Positions 6,374-15,884 are shown, counted from the stretch's first letter. The stretch: 21,174 bases of DNA from RGIG8748 sp045532255 (GCA_045532255.1 JAZSFO010000012.1:1-21174); one strand, 5' to 3'. Numbers and translations are program-made. The notes: generated by a model from the letters alone, not told the origin.

Positions 6374-7774
6374 ATGCTGTTTTCAAGTATAACATTTTTG
6401 TACTACTTCTTACCTCTTACGCTTATAACATATTTCCTTGTTCCGAGAAGAGCAAAAAACTTATTTTTGCTTACCGCAAGCCTCTTCTTCTACGCATGGG
6501 GCGAGCCTCGGTATGTGGTGATAATGGCAACAAGCGTTATTATAAACTACTTTTTGGGTATCGGGATAGAACGCTTCAGGGGCAAGGCATTGTCAAAGGT
6601 GCTTCTTATTCTGTCTCTGGTGTTTTCCCTCGGAATCTTGGGATACTTCAAATATGCTGATTTCTTTTTGCAAAGCATTTCGGCAGTTACGGGAATAAAG
6701 ATACCGCTTTTGCGTCTTGCACTTCCCATCGGCATAAGCTTCTATACCTTCCAGATACTCAGCTACACCGTAGATGTATACAGAGGCAGAGTCAAGGCCC
6801 AAAAAAGCATCATAACTCTGGGGACATATATCGCTCTTTTTCCACAGCTTATTGCAGGACCGATTGTCCGTTATTCCGATGTGGAAAAACAGCTCAAAAA
6901 CAGAACCCATTCAATAAGCAAGGCATATGACGGAATTCGCTATTTTATAATGGGTCTTGCCAAGAAGGTTATTCTTGCAAATACCCTTGGAGAACTCTGC
7001 GATGCACTCGCTCTCACATCGGACAAGTCTGTTCTTGGCTCGTGGCTCTATGTATTCTCATATATGCTTCAGATATTCTTTGATTTCTCGGGCTACAGCC
7101 ACATGGCAATAGGTCTTGGCAAAATACTCGGATTTGATTTTCCCGAAAACTTCCGTTATCCGTTTATATCAAGAAGCATTTCGGAATTCTGGCGGAGATG
7201 GCATATATCACTTGGCTCGTGGTTCCGTGACTATGTGTATATTCCCATGGGCGGTAACAGGGTCGGACATTTAAGGTTCGTAATTAATATATTTACCGTG
7301 TGGCTTCTTACGGGTCTCTGGCACGGTGCGCAGTGGAACTTTGTGTTCTGGGGTCTGTATTTCGGTGTACTGCTCCTTTTGGAAAAGCTGTTTCTGTCAA
7401 GAATTATTTTGAGGAGCAAGACGGTATCGCACATATATGTTCTGTTTTTTGTTGCAATAAGCTTTGCAATATTCAGTGCATCGGGAATGAAAGATGCCTT
7501 GAGGCTTCTTTCCTCAATGTTTGGCTTATCCGATATTCCGCTGACATCGGCTGTGTCACTCTACAGCCTTTCCAATTATTTTTGGGTGCTCTTATGCGGT
7601 GTGCTCCTTTCCACACCTATTTTTGCCAAGGCAAAAACGATTATAACAAACCGCAAGGGTACAGCTCATTTATATGACATCTTAGAGATACCATATCTTT
7701 TAGCACTTCTCGCAATATGTACGGCATATCTTGCAGACGGTTCGTTTAATCCGTTTTTGTACTTTAGGTTTTAG
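6374..7774 (+). CDS. MBOAT-family O-acyltransferase (AlgI/DltB type)
   Basis: 466 aa with about 10-12 membrane segments. The conserved MBOAT region is clear: FWRRWHISLGSWFRDYVYIP with His277, and TGLWHGAQWNF with the invariant His317, the presumed catalytic histidine. QLIAGPIVRY (158-167) is another AlgI-type motif. In this family the protein moves an acyl group, usually acetyl, across the membrane for transfer to a polysaccharide or wall polymer. Its partner, the DHHW protein, follows 12 bases downstream. The glycan substrate cannot be told, as no polymerase genes are adjacent. The symbol algI is avoided because alginate itself is unlikely. Confidence 0.92.
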   Translation: MLFSSITFLYYFLPLTLITYFLVPRRAKNLFLLTASLFFYAWGEPRYVVIMATSVIINYFLGIGIERFRGKALSKVLLILSLVFSLGILGYFKYADFFLQSISAVTGIKIPLLRLALPIGISFYTFQILSYTVDVYRGRVKAQKSIITLGTYIALFPQLIAGPIVRYSDVEKQLKNRTHSISKAYDGIRYFIMGLAKKVILANTLGELCDALALTSDKSVLGSWLYVFSYMLQIFFDFSGYSHMAIGLGKILGFDFPENFRYPFISRSISEFWRRWHISLGSWFRDYVYIPMGGNRVGHLRFVINIFTVWLLTGLWHGAQWNFVFWGLYFGVLLLLEKLFLSRIILRSKTVSHIYVLFFVAISFAIFSASGMKDALRLLSSMFGLSDIPLTSAVSLYSLSNYFWVLLCGVLLSTPIFAKAKTIITNRKGTAHLYDILEIPYLLALLAICTAYLADGSFNPFLYFRF

Positions 7775-7786
7775 GAGGGATAATAT

Positions 7787-8887
7787 ATGAAAATTAAAAA
7801 TATCATAGGCGTATCCGTCTTTGCAATTCTTTTTGTCGCGTTGTCTCTTATGTGCATTATGATGCCCTCCCCCGACTACTCCGAGAGCGAAAGACGCCCA
7901 CTTATGCAAATGCCGTCTATAAGCGTTGACAGCGTTTTAAGCGGTGAATTTTCTAATGACTTTGAGAAGTATGCCTCCGAGAGAATACCTATGAGAGACG
8001 GCTGGCGGAAGCTAAAGGCATACTTTGCAACAAATGTTTTCGGCAAGAGGGATAACAACGGTCTTTTTGTCGCAGATGGTCACATATCAAAAATAGACAC
8101 AGAAGAAAACACCTATATGATGGACTATGCGGAAAAGAAATTTAAGGAAATATACAAAACCTATATACAAGGTAAGAATAATAAGGTTTACCTTAGCATA
8201 GTGCCCGATAAGAATATGTTTCTGGCAGAAAAAAACTCATATCCATCCCTTGACTACAAAAAATTTACTGAGGGAATGAAAGACAGACTTTCGTTTATGA
8301 ACTATATAGACATCTATCCGCTTCTGGAGCTTGATGATTATTATAATACAGATACTCATTGGAAGCAGGAGAATATAACAGACATTGCCGACCGACTTGC
8401 AAATGAGATGGGAACGACGCTTTCCCAGAGCTATGAAATAAACACTCTTGATATTCCCTTCTACGGTGTGTACTCTGGTCAGCTCGCTATGGACTTTGCA
8501 CCCGACAGGATATCGTATCTTACAAACAACGCTATAGAAAACTCTGTTGTAACCTACTATGATACGGGCACTCCGCGAAAGGGCGAAATGTACTCCATGC
8601 AAAAGGCAAACGGAAAGGACGCATACGAAATGTTCCTTGAGGGAAGTATGCCTCTTCTTACAATCGAAAATCCATCATCGAAATCCGAAAGAGAGCTTGT
8701 GATGTTTCGTGACTCCTTTGCAAGCTCGCTTGCACCGCTTCTTACTGACGGATACCAAAAGATAACTCTTATAGATATAAGATATATGAATAGCTCTGCA
8801 CTCGGAAGCTTTGTGGATTTTGAAAACTGTGATGTGCTTTTTATGTACAGTACAGCACTTCTTAATAACAGTACAGCACTCAAATAA
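7787..8887 (+). CDS. DHHW/AlgJ-like O-acetyl transfer partner protein
   Basis: 366 aa with one N-terminal membrane anchor (about 5-26) and an extracytoplasmic domain. AGGAGG lies about 8 bases before the ATG. The SGNH-like catalytic signature is present: NTDTHW with Asp189 and His191, and FRDSFASSLAP with Ser310 as likely nucleophile. ERIPMRDGW (65-73) is also typical of this family. It probably accepts acetyl groups delivered by the adjacent MBOAT protein and places them on an extracellular glycan. Last gene of the three-gene operon, followed by a strong terminator. Confidence 0.88.
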   Translation: MKIKNIIGVSVFAILFVALSLMCIMMPSPDYSESERRPLMQMPSISVDSVLSGEFSNDFEKYASERIPMRDGWRKLKAYFATNVFGKRDNNGLFVADGHISKIDTEENTYMMDYAEKKFKEIYKTYIQGKNNKVYLSIVPDKNMFLAEKNSYPSLDYKKFTEGMKDRLSFMNYIDIYPLLELDDYYNTDTHWKQENITDIADRLANEMGTTLSQSYEINTLDIPFYGVYSGQLAMDFAPDRISYLTNNAIENSVVTYYDTGTPRKGEMYSMQKANGKDAYEMFLEGSMPLLTIENPSSKSERELVMFRDSFASSLAPLLTDGYQKITLIDIRYMNSSALGSFVDFENCDVLFMYSTALLNNSTALK

Positions 8888-8889
8888 CA

Positions 8890-8935
8890 AAACAGGGTTT
8901 GTAAAATTCGAATTTTTACAAACCCTGTTTTTATT
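8890..8935. terminator. Bidirectional terminator between convergent operons
   Basis: A 17-bp stem, AAACAGGGTTTGTAAAA (8890-8906) with TTTTACAAACCCTGTTT (8914-8930), loop of 7. A T-run follows on the plus strand and an A-run precedes it, so it can stop both the acetylation operon (plus) and serC-serA (minus). Confidence 0.92.
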
Positions 8936-8947
8936 TGATACTTTTTC

Positions 8948-10117
8948 TTACGCGTTCTTTATAACTCTTACTCTGTGAACGCCCTCTACGCCCTCAAGCT
9001 CATGCTCGAGTGAATCGGGGATTTCGTCTGCATCAATAATTGTATAGGCATTGTCGCCCTTACTCTTATTGAGCATGTTGATGATATTTACATTTGCATC
9101 GGAGAACAGACCCGAGAACTTGGCAAGCATATTGGGAATGTTCTTATGTGCAACTGTAACACGGAATTTGCCCTCCATTGCCATTTCGCAATTGGGGAAG
9201 TTTACGGAATTTTTGATATTACCGCAGCACATGAATTCGGAAAGCTCCTTAGCCGCCATAACAGCACAGTTGTCCTCGGACTCGGGTGTGGATGCACCAA
9301 GATGAGGAATATTGATTGTGTTTGGCATATCAAGTGTAGCTTCGGAGGGGAAGTCTGTTACATAGCAAGCAACCTTGCCTGTTTCCAGAGCCTTTTTCAT
9401 AGCTTCGTTATCAACAAGACCGCCTCTTGCAAAGTTGAGAATTCTTACTCCGTTTTCCATAGCATCTATAAGCTCTTCGTTAACCATTCCCTTAGTGGAA
9501 TCAAGAAGAGGAAGATGCATTGTTACATAATCGCACTTAGAGACCATAGCCTTGAGGTCTGATGACTTCTTAACCGCGCGGGAAAGTCCCCATGCCGCAT
9601 CAACAGAGATATAGGGGTCATAGCCTATAACCTTCATACCCATTGCGCAAGCAAGGTTTGCAACCATTACACCGATTGCACCAAGACCTATTACACCGAG
9701 AGTCTTGCCCTTGATTTCGGGACCTGCAAATGTACTCTTGCCTTTTTCTACAAGTTTTTCTACATTTGCACCCTCGCCCTTTAAGGTCTTTGCCCACTCA
9801 ACAGAGTCGGTAATCTTTCTGGAAGAAAGAAGAAGACCTGCAAGAGCCATTTCTGCAACTGCATTTGCATTGGCACCGGGGGTATTGAATACGGCGATGC
9901 CAAGCTCGCTCATCTTGTCTATCGGAATATTGTTGACACCTGCTCCTGCTCTTGCTACTGCCATAAGGGATTTGGGGATTTCCATTTCGTGCATGGAAAA
10001 ACTTCTGAGTATTATGGCATCGGGAGCATCTGTGGCATCTGTAACGGTAAAGATATCCTCATCGAGCATATCGAGACCGCATTTTGCAATCTTATTGAGA
10101 GTTAATACTTCGTACAT
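8948..10117 (-). CDS. serA: D-3-phosphoglycerate dehydrogenase
   Basis: 389 aa from the ATG at 10117. A GTG four codons upstream overlaps the AAGGTGG ribosome site and is not the start. It oxidises 3-phosphoglycerate to 3-phosphohydroxypyruvate, the first step of serine synthesis. The NAD-binding GLGAIG is at 144-149. The catalytic residues are Arg231 (NFARGGLVD), Glu259 and His272 (PHLGAST). A C-terminal ACT-like domain (about 317-389) contains RVTVAHKNIPNMLAKFS and may bind serine for feedback control. Short type, without the intervening domain of the long form. It follows serC by 13 bases, in the same operon. Confidence 0.95.
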   Translation of the reverse strand: MYEVLTLNKIAKCGLDMLDEDIFTVTDATDAPDAIILRSFSMHEMEIPKSLMAVARAGAGVNNIPIDKMSELGIAVFNTPGANANAVAEMALAGLLLSSRKITDSVEWAKTLKGEGANVEKLVEKGKSTFAGPEIKGKTLGVIGLGAIGVMVANLACAMGMKVIGYDPYISVDAAWGLSRAVKKSSDLKAMVSKCDYVTMHLPLLDSTKGMVNEELIDAMENGVRILNFARGGLVDNEAMKKALETGKVACYVTDFPSEATLDMPNTINIPHLGASTPESEDNCAVMAAKELSEFMCCGNIKNSVNFPNCEMAMEGKFRVTVAHKNIPNMLAKFSGLFSDANVNIINMLNKSKGDNAYTIIDADEIPDSLEHELEGVEGVHRVRVIKNA

Positions 10118-10130
10118 ATCAAAAACCACC

Positions 10131-11216
10131 TTATTTATTTTCTGTTTCGAACTTCTTCATGAAGTCAACAAGAGCCTTTACGCCCTCTAAAGGCATAGCA
10201 TTGTAAATGCTTGCTCTCATACCGCCTACGCTTCTGTGTCCCTTGAGGTTAACAAAGCCGTTTGCGGTAGCTTCCTTGATAAACTTTGCATTGAGCTCAA
10301 CGCTGTCTGTTACAAAGGGAACATTCATAAGAGAACGGTCTTCCTTAGCTTCTACTGTAGCACTGAACATATCGGAGCTGTCGAGGTAATCATATATAAT
10401 TGATGCCTTTTCTTCATTGATTGCCTTCATAGTTTCGAGACCGCCGAGGTCTTTGAGCCACTTGCACACCAGACCGCAGATGTAGATGGGATATGTGGGG
10501 GGTGTGTTGAACATTGAGCCGTTTTCTGAATGTGTTGCATAGTTGAACATTGTGGGTGTTATATCCATAGCGTTGCCGATAAGGTCTTCTCTTACGATAG
10601 CAACGGTAAGACCTGCGGGTGCCATGTTCTTCTGTGCGCCTGCATAGATAATACCGAACTTTGATACATCAACAGGCTCACTGAGGATAGATGAAGACAT
10701 ATCCGCTACGAGAGGAACATTTCCTGTATCGGGAAGTTCAGGGAACCTGGTTCCGTATATTGTGTTGTTGTATGTAATGTGGAAGAAATCCGCATCGGGA
10801 GTAAATGTGCTCTTGTCAAGCTTGGGGATGTAAGAGAATGTCTTATCCTCGGAAGAAGCAAGAACCTTAACCTCACCGTATCTTGCGGCTTCCTTGCTGA
10901 ATTTCTTTGCCCAAAGTCCTGTAAGTACGCAGTCTGCCTTCATGCTCTTGTTAAAGAGGTTCATGGGAACCATAGCAAACTGGCTTGATGCTCCGCCCTG
11001 AAGGAAAAGCACCTTGTAGTTATCGGGGATTGCAAGAAGCTCTCTAAGTGATGCTTCGCACTCGTCAATTATTGCCTGATATACGCCTGAGCGGTGGCTC
11101 ATCTCCATTACGGACATACCGCTGTCGCCGTAGCATACAAGTTCCTTCTGTGCCTGCTCGAGAACAGCAAGGGGAAGTACAGACGGACCTGCGGAAAAAT
11201 TATAAACTCTGTTCAT
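10131..11216 (-). CDS. serC: Phosphoserine aminotransferase
   Basis: 361 aa; GGAGGAG 6 bases before the ATG. It converts 3-phosphohydroxypyruvate and glutamate to phosphoserine and 2-oxoglutarate, using PLP. Typical landmarks are NFSAGPSVLP at the N-terminus, MEMSHRS (38-44), LQGGASSQFAMVPMN (72-86) and the PLP-binding Lys196 in AGAQKNMAPAGL. Full length for the family. First gene of serC-serA; the phosphatase of the pathway (serB) is not in the window. A promoter and an inverted repeat lie upstream. Confidence 0.96.
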   Translation of the reverse strand: MNRVYNFSAGPSVLPLAVLEQAQKELVCYGDSGMSVMEMSHRSGVYQAIIDECEASLRELLAIPDNYKVLFLQGGASSQFAMVPMNLFNKSMKADCVLTGLWAKKFSKEAARYGEVKVLASSEDKTFSYIPKLDKSTFTPDADFFHITYNNTIYGTRFPELPDTGNVPLVADMSSSILSEPVDVSKFGIIYAGAQKNMAPAGLTVAIVREDLIGNAMDITPTMFNYATHSENGSMFNTPPTYPIYICGLVCKWLKDLGGLETMKAINEEKASIIYDYLDSSDMFSATVEAKEDRSLMNVPFVTDSVELNAKFIKEATANGFVNLKGHRSVGGMRASIYNAMPLEGVKALVDFMKKFETENK

Positions 11217-11242
11217 TACTATCTCCTCCGTTTATATAATTT

Positions 11243-11265
11243 GGTTATAGCCTTAAACTATAACC
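11243..11265. promoter_or_regulatory. Inverted repeat in the serC leader
   Basis: GGTTATAG (11243-11250) and CTATAACC (11258-11265) form a perfect 8-bp stem with a 7-base centre. It lies between the promoter and the ribosome site of serC, downstream of the start of transcription. It may be a repressor operator or an mRNA hairpin near the translation start. Confidence 0.55.
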
Positions 11266-11289
11266 AGTTAGAGTTAAAATGTACTACTA

Positions 11290-11318
11290 ATTATACATAA
11301 ATATTGTCTTATATTCAA
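11290..11318 (-). promoter_or_regulatory. Promoter of serC-serA
   Basis: Minus strand: TTGAAT (11313-11318), 17-base spacer, perfect TATAAT (11290-11295). The leader of about 70 bases contains the inverted repeat at 11243-11265. Confidence 0.8.
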
Positions 11319-11376
11319 GTGTATTTAATGCTTTTTGTATGTTATGCCACAAAAATAATATACTTTTAGTGTATTT

Positions 11377-13359
11377 TTATTGATTATTTTCTGCCATTTC
11401 TTCAAGCTCGCTTTGGGATATTACTTTTATTCCCAATTGATTTGCCTTATCCAGCTTACTGCCTGCATCTTCTCCTGCGACGAGGTAATCTGTTTTTCGC
11501 GAAACCGAACCTGTGACCTTACCTCCGTTTTTCTCAATAAAGGCGGCCGCTTCCTTTCTGCCCATTGTAGGAAGTGTGCCTGTTATTACAAAGGTAAGGC
11601 CGCCAAGGGCTGACCCCTCTTTTTCTTCCTGAGCCAAGGAATTCATATTTACTCCTGCGTTTTTGAGCTTATCTACGAGAGTTCGGGTGCTCTCCATAGC
11701 AAAGAAGTCCTTAAGGCTCTGTGCCATAATCAATCCCACATCTTCAATTTCGCAAAGCTCCTCGGGGGTTATATCAAACAGGGCATCTATGGAGCCGACA
11801 TGTGCAGAAATCTTTTTTGCCGCGCCAAGACCGATATGGCGTATTCCCATGGCAAAAAGAAGTCTTGACATATCGTTGGACTTGGATTTTTCTATTGCAG
11901 ATATGAGGTTGCTTGCACTCTTGTCACCCATCTTGTCAAGCGAGGCAATATCCTCTGCCCTTAAATAATACAGGTCTGCACAGCTCTCTATAAGTTTATT
12001 TTCCATAAGCTTTTCCACAACGGACGGACCCATGCCCCCTATATCCATGGCATCTCTTGACACAAAGTGCTCAATTCCTCTCGCAAGCTGTGCGGGACAG
12101 GAAATATTGGTGCATCTTACAGCCGCCTCGCCTCCGCGTCTCTCTACAGGCGATGAGCAGACAGGGCACCTTTCGGGCATGGTAAATACCCTCTCCGAGC
12201 CTGTTCTCTTTTCTATAAGAACCCTTACAACCTCGGGGATTATATCCCCTGCCTTTTGAACAAGCACCTTGTCTCCTATTCGGATGTCTTTTTCCTTTAT
12301 ATAATCCTCATTGTGCAGGGTTGCTCTGGCTATTGTACTTCCCGACACAAGCACGGGGTCAAACTCCGCATTGGGTGTAAGAACTCCTGTACGGCCTACT
12401 TGAATTACAATATCGCGGATTGTACTTTCTTTCTGCTCGGCAGGGTACTTATATGCTATTGCCCATCGGGGTGTTTTTGCGGTGGTGCCGAGGATTTGTC
12501 TGTCATTTAGGTCATTTACCTTTATTACGGCACCGTCTATGTCATAGTAAAGACTGCCTCGCATGTTTCCTATTCTTTCTACCTCTGCGAATGCGTCCTC
12601 TATGCTTTCAAAAAGCACATCGTTTGATATAACCTTAAAACCTGCTTTTCTAAGGAAATCAAGTCCCTCAAGATGTGTATTGATTTCTACTCCCCTTACA
12701 TCCTGAATATTGAATATAAAAATATCCATATTCCTTTCCTTAGCGACAGCGCTGTTAAGCTGTCTCAGGGAGCCTGCGGCGGCATTTCGGGGATTGGCAA
12801 AAACACTTTCGCCCGAAAGCTCTCTTTCCTCATTTATTTTGGCAAAGTTCTTTTTGGATATAAACACCTCGCCTCTTACCTCAAGATATTCCACATCTAC
12901 ATCAAGTCTTAGGGGAATACTCATAATTGTCTTAAGGTTTTCGGTAACATCCTCGCCCCGTATTCCGTCTCCTCTTGTGGACCCTCTCTTAAATACGGAA
13001 TTCTCGTACTCAAGCGACACCGACAGACCGTCTATTTTCTGCTCTACGGCATATGCAGTGTTGTGCCCAAGGGTTTCTCTCACCCTTTTGTCAAAGTCCG
13101 TCACCTCGTCCTTGTTAAAGGCGTCCTGAAGACTCTGCATCTGTACCTTGTGATGAACCTCCTCAAAGCCTTCGAGTATTACACCGCCTATTTTCTGCGA
13201 CGGTGAGTCCTCTGTTACCTCTTCGGGATGCTCTTTTTCGTACTCAAGAAGCTCTCGCATGAGCTTGTCATATTCCCCGTCTGTAATCTTGGGGTCATCG
13301 AGCACATAGTACTGTCTGCTGTGATAGTTTATAAGATTTTTTAATTCCTCATAGTTCAT
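11377..13359 (-). CDS. ligA: NAD-dependent DNA ligase
   Basis: 660 aa, full length. It seals nicks in replication and repair, with NAD+ as adenylate donor. The adenylation motif KIDG has Lys108 as the AMP-accepting residue; GSTRGDG follows at 127-133. The zinc finger has Cys398, Cys401, Cys416 and Cys421. Helix-hairpin-helix repeats (about 435-570) and a C-terminal BRCT domain (about 582-655, GGLTFVITGTLP at its start) complete the standard order. ATG at 13359 with GAGGAT 8 bases upstream. It starts 10 bases after the DUF2344 gene, so it is probably the third gene of that operon. Confidence 0.97.
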   Translation of the reverse strand: MNYEELKNLINYHSRQYYVLDDPKITDGEYDKLMRELLEYEKEHPEEVTEDSPSQKIGGVILEGFEEVHHKVQMQSLQDAFNKDEVTDFDKRVRETLGHNTAYAVEQKIDGLSVSLEYENSVFKRGSTRGDGIRGEDVTENLKTIMSIPLRLDVDVEYLEVRGEVFISKKNFAKINEERELSGESVFANPRNAAAGSLRQLNSAVAKERNMDIFIFNIQDVRGVEINTHLEGLDFLRKAGFKVISNDVLFESIEDAFAEVERIGNMRGSLYYDIDGAVIKVNDLNDRQILGTTAKTPRWAIAYKYPAEQKESTIRDIVIQVGRTGVLTPNAEFDPVLVSGSTIARATLHNEDYIKEKDIRIGDKVLVQKAGDIIPEVVRVLIEKRTGSERVFTMPERCPVCSSPVERRGGEAAVRCTNISCPAQLARGIEHFVSRDAMDIGGMGPSVVEKLMENKLIESCADLYYLRAEDIASLDKMGDKSASNLISAIEKSKSNDMSRLLFAMGIRHIGLGAAKKISAHVGSIDALFDITPEELCEIEDVGLIMAQSLKDFFAMESTRTLVDKLKNAGVNMNSLAQEEKEGSALGGLTFVITGTLPTMGRKEAAAFIEKNGGKVTGSVSRKTDYLVAGEDAGSKLDKANQLGIKVISQSELEEMAENNQ

Positions 13360-13369
13360 AAAATTATCC

Positions 13370-14020
13370 TCAAAACACAGGACTCATATCCTCAAAATAT
13401 ATTCCTGTACGCTCAATTTTGATATCAGTAAAGACTGCCCCCAAGTAGTCCTCCATTGACCTCAGCACAAGCTCGGGCTTGAGATTTGACACATTGCCCG
13501 CACTCAGATGAAGCCTGAGCACATAGCGGTTTTTATCCTGTATCTCTGTCTCTATTGACCTTATAAAGTCCTTGATGTTGACTTCATTTATTTTACGCTT
13601 GGACTTTTTCTCTATCATTACCTCGGGGCATGCTATATATTCGTCTATGTTTATCACTCTGTCCGAGGTAAAGCTAGCGGTATATTTGGCACTGTCAATG
13701 TTATACATTGGTGTAAGACCCTCGGAAAGCTTCATTCCAAGTATCATTATGCCTCGGGGAGTACATCTGTTAATGCTTTCTATGGTTGATGGGATATCCA
13801 CATCCTGGTTAAGCTCCACCTCAAGACAGTCACAGCATGATGTTGTGCCAACCGATAGAGGAAGTCCTATTGTCATAACCATATGGGGATTAAAGCCCTC
13901 GGAATACTTGACGGGAACTCCTGCACGGCGGAAGGTGCGGACAATGGTACGGAGAAAATCAAGATGGGATATAAACCTTACCTCATCGCCCTGACTGTAC
14001 ATTATTCTGTACTTACTCAT
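13370..14020 (-). CDS. DUF2344 / TIGR03936 radical SAM-linked protein
   Basis: 216 aa from the ATG at 14020, which overlaps the end of the upstream radical-SAM gene by 8 bases (ATGAGTAA). A longer frame upstream is only overlap. The start MSKYRIMYSQGDEVRFISHL, then RRAGVPVKYSEGFNPH, is the conserved core of this family, almost always paired with a TIGR03960 radical-SAM protein; in some bacteria the two are fused. Molecular function is not established; a role in RNA or cofactor modification is speculation. The overlap shows tight translational coupling. Confidence 0.9.
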   Translation of the reverse strand: MSKYRIMYSQGDEVRFISHLDFLRTIVRTFRRAGVPVKYSEGFNPHMVMTIGLPLSVGTTSCCDCLEVELNQDVDIPSTIESINRCTPRGIMILGMKLSEGLTPMYNIDSAKYTASFTSDRVINIDEYIACPEVMIEKKSKRKINEVNIKDFIRSIETEIQDKNRYVLRLHLSAGNVSNLKPELVLRSMEDYLGAVFTDIKIERTGIYFEDMSPVF

Positions 14021-15851
14021 AGCATACACCCCCTTTGAAGCAGTTTGCACCGCAGGCAGAGCACTTTTGTCTGCAGTTGGGTGTAACCTCTGCCCTCTCG
14101 GCACGCTTTGCCTCTTCTATAAGGAAGCTCTTCTTTACTCCGACATCTATCATATCCCACGGAAGAATCTCGTCGAAGGAACGCTCCCTTGTGTAGAAAG
14201 CGGGGTCAAGATTACATTCCTTAAAGCATTCCATCCATTTTTCCATACTGAAGAATTCGCCCCAGCTGTCAAATTTGATACCCTTTTCGTGTGCCTTGAT
14301 TAAGACATCCGAGAGCCGTCTGTCGCCTCTTGCAAACACACCCTCGAGTATACTTACAGGTGCTTCGTGATAGTTATATTTAATCCTTTTGCATGTTATG
14401 GAATCCTTTAGTGCCATCTGTTTGATATTGAGTTCCTCTAAGCTGTCCTGCCTTGCCCATTGGAAAGGCGTAAACGCCTTTGGAACAAAGGACGCAACAG
14501 AAAGGGTAATTCTAAGGCCGGGTGCTCTGTTTTCCTTGGGGATTGTATGGTAAACTCTGTCTACCTTTTGTGCAAGGTCTCCGATACCGATTACATCGTC
14601 AACGGTTTCGAACGGAAGCCCAAGCATAAAATACAGCTTGATACTGCTGTACCCTCCCTCGAAAGCCATTTTTGCACTATTCATAAGGTCTTCCTCGGTT
14701 ATGCCCTTGTTAATTACATCTCTCATTCTCTGTGTGCCTGCCTCGGGAGCAAAGGTAAGAGAGCTTTTTCTCACCTTTGATATCTTGTCCATAAGCTCCA
14801 TGGAGAATGAGTCGAGCCTGAGTGACGGAAGAGCAAGACTTACTCTGCTCTCCTCTGTTATTTTAAGAAGCTCATCGGTAAGCTCCTTAAGTCCTCTGTA
14901 ATCCGAGGTACTGAGTGACGAAAGGCTGATTTCTTCATAGCCCGTGGACTGCATAAGTGCTTTTGCCTGTTTGATAAGGGTCTTGGGCGACTTCTCCCTT
15001 ACAGGACGGTATATCTGTCCTGCCTGACAGAAACGGCATCCTCTTATGCAACCTCTGAATACCTCAAGCATAATTCTGTCGTGAACAATTTCCACAAACG
15101 GAACTACAAATTTATCGGGATAGTAAACGCTGTCGAGGTCTTCTACAACACGCTTTTTAACGCTTTTTGGCACAAAGTCATAAAGCGGTGTTATCTCCCT
15201 TACCGTTCCGTCATCGTTATAGGAAACATCATAGAATGACGGCACATAGACGCCGTCTATCTGCGATACCATCTTAAGAAACTCGCTTCGTGGAAGATTT
15301 TCTTCCTTCCACCTGCGGTACATATCCATGCACTCGTTCATAATTTCCTCGCCCTCGCCGAGCTGGAAGAAGTCCGCAAATGGTGCAATGCACTCCGCGC
15401 TGTATGCACAGGGTCCGCCCATCATAACAAACGGGTCGTCCTCTCCCCTGTCCTTTGTGAGTAGCGGTATGCCCGCAAGGTCAAGCATATTGAGAATGTT
15501 TGAATAGCTCATTTCGTACTGGAGGGTAAAGGCAACAAAATCCATGTCCTTAATGGGTTCCATGCTCTCAAGTCCATAGAGCGGTATGTCATTCTCTCTC
15601 ATTTTCTGTTCCATATCAACCCACGGTGCAAAAACCCTCTCGCACCAGGTATCGGGTCTTTCATTTAGAAGCGAATAAAGTATCTTCATACCAAGATGGC
15701 TCATTCCGACCTCATACACATCGGGGAAGCAAAATGCAACACGGATATCAACGCTGTCTTTATCCTTAATCACGCTGTTAAGCTCTCCGCCTGTATACCT
15801 AGCAGGCTTTTCTACCAGATGGAGAAGATTTTCTATCTTTTGTTTAAGCAT
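14013..15851 (-). CDS. TIGR03960-type B12-binding-like radical SAM protein
   Basis: 612 aa; AGAGG 8 bases before the ATG. The N-terminal part (about 35-230) has a B12-binding-like fold, with MGGPCAYS at 143-150 and LGEGEE at 164-169. The radical SAM domain has a CX3CX2C iron-sulfur motif at Cys268, Cys272 and Cys275 (FRGCIRGCRFCQAG). The far C-terminus is cysteine-rich (Cys593, 597, 600, 604, 610), perhaps a second cluster. Length is typical. The substrate is unknown. It is coupled to the DUF2344 gene and has its own promoter inside and just after the end of the spoIVFB-like gene. Confidence 0.92.
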   Translation of the reverse strand: MLKQKIENLLHLVEKPARYTGGELNSVIKDKDSVDIRVAFCFPDVYEVGMSHLGMKILYSLLNERPDTWCERVFAPWVDMEQKMRENDIPLYGLESMEPIKDMDFVAFTLQYEMSYSNILNMLDLAGIPLLTKDRGEDDPFVMMGGPCAYSAECIAPFADFFQLGEGEEIMNECMDMYRRWKEENLPRSEFLKMVSQIDGVYVPSFYDVSYNDDGTVREITPLYDFVPKSVKKRVVEDLDSVYYPDKFVVPFVEIVHDRIMLEVFRGCIRGCRFCQAGQIYRPVREKSPKTLIKQAKALMQSTGYEEISLSSLSTSDYRGLKELTDELLKITEESRVSLALPSLRLDSFSMELMDKISKVRKSSLTFAPEAGTQRMRDVINKGITEEDLMNSAKMAFEGGYSSIKLYFMLGLPFETVDDVIGIGDLAQKVDRVYHTIPKENRAPGLRITLSVASFVPKAFTPFQWARQDSLEELNIKQMALKDSITCKRIKYNYHEAPVSILEGVFARGDRRLSDVLIKAHEKGIKFDSWGEFFSMEKWMECFKECNLDPAFYTRERSFDEILPWDMIDVGVKKSFLIEEAKRAERAEVTPNCRQKCSACGANCFKGGVCYE

Positions 15852-15884
15852 AGTAATTTCCTCTTGAATTTATTATTTTATTAT

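Noticed and set aside
14021..14104. Longer N-terminus for the DUF2344 protein
   Set aside because: The added 28 residues are only an overlap with the upstream radical-SAM gene's cysteine-rich end; the family starts at MSKYRIMYS.
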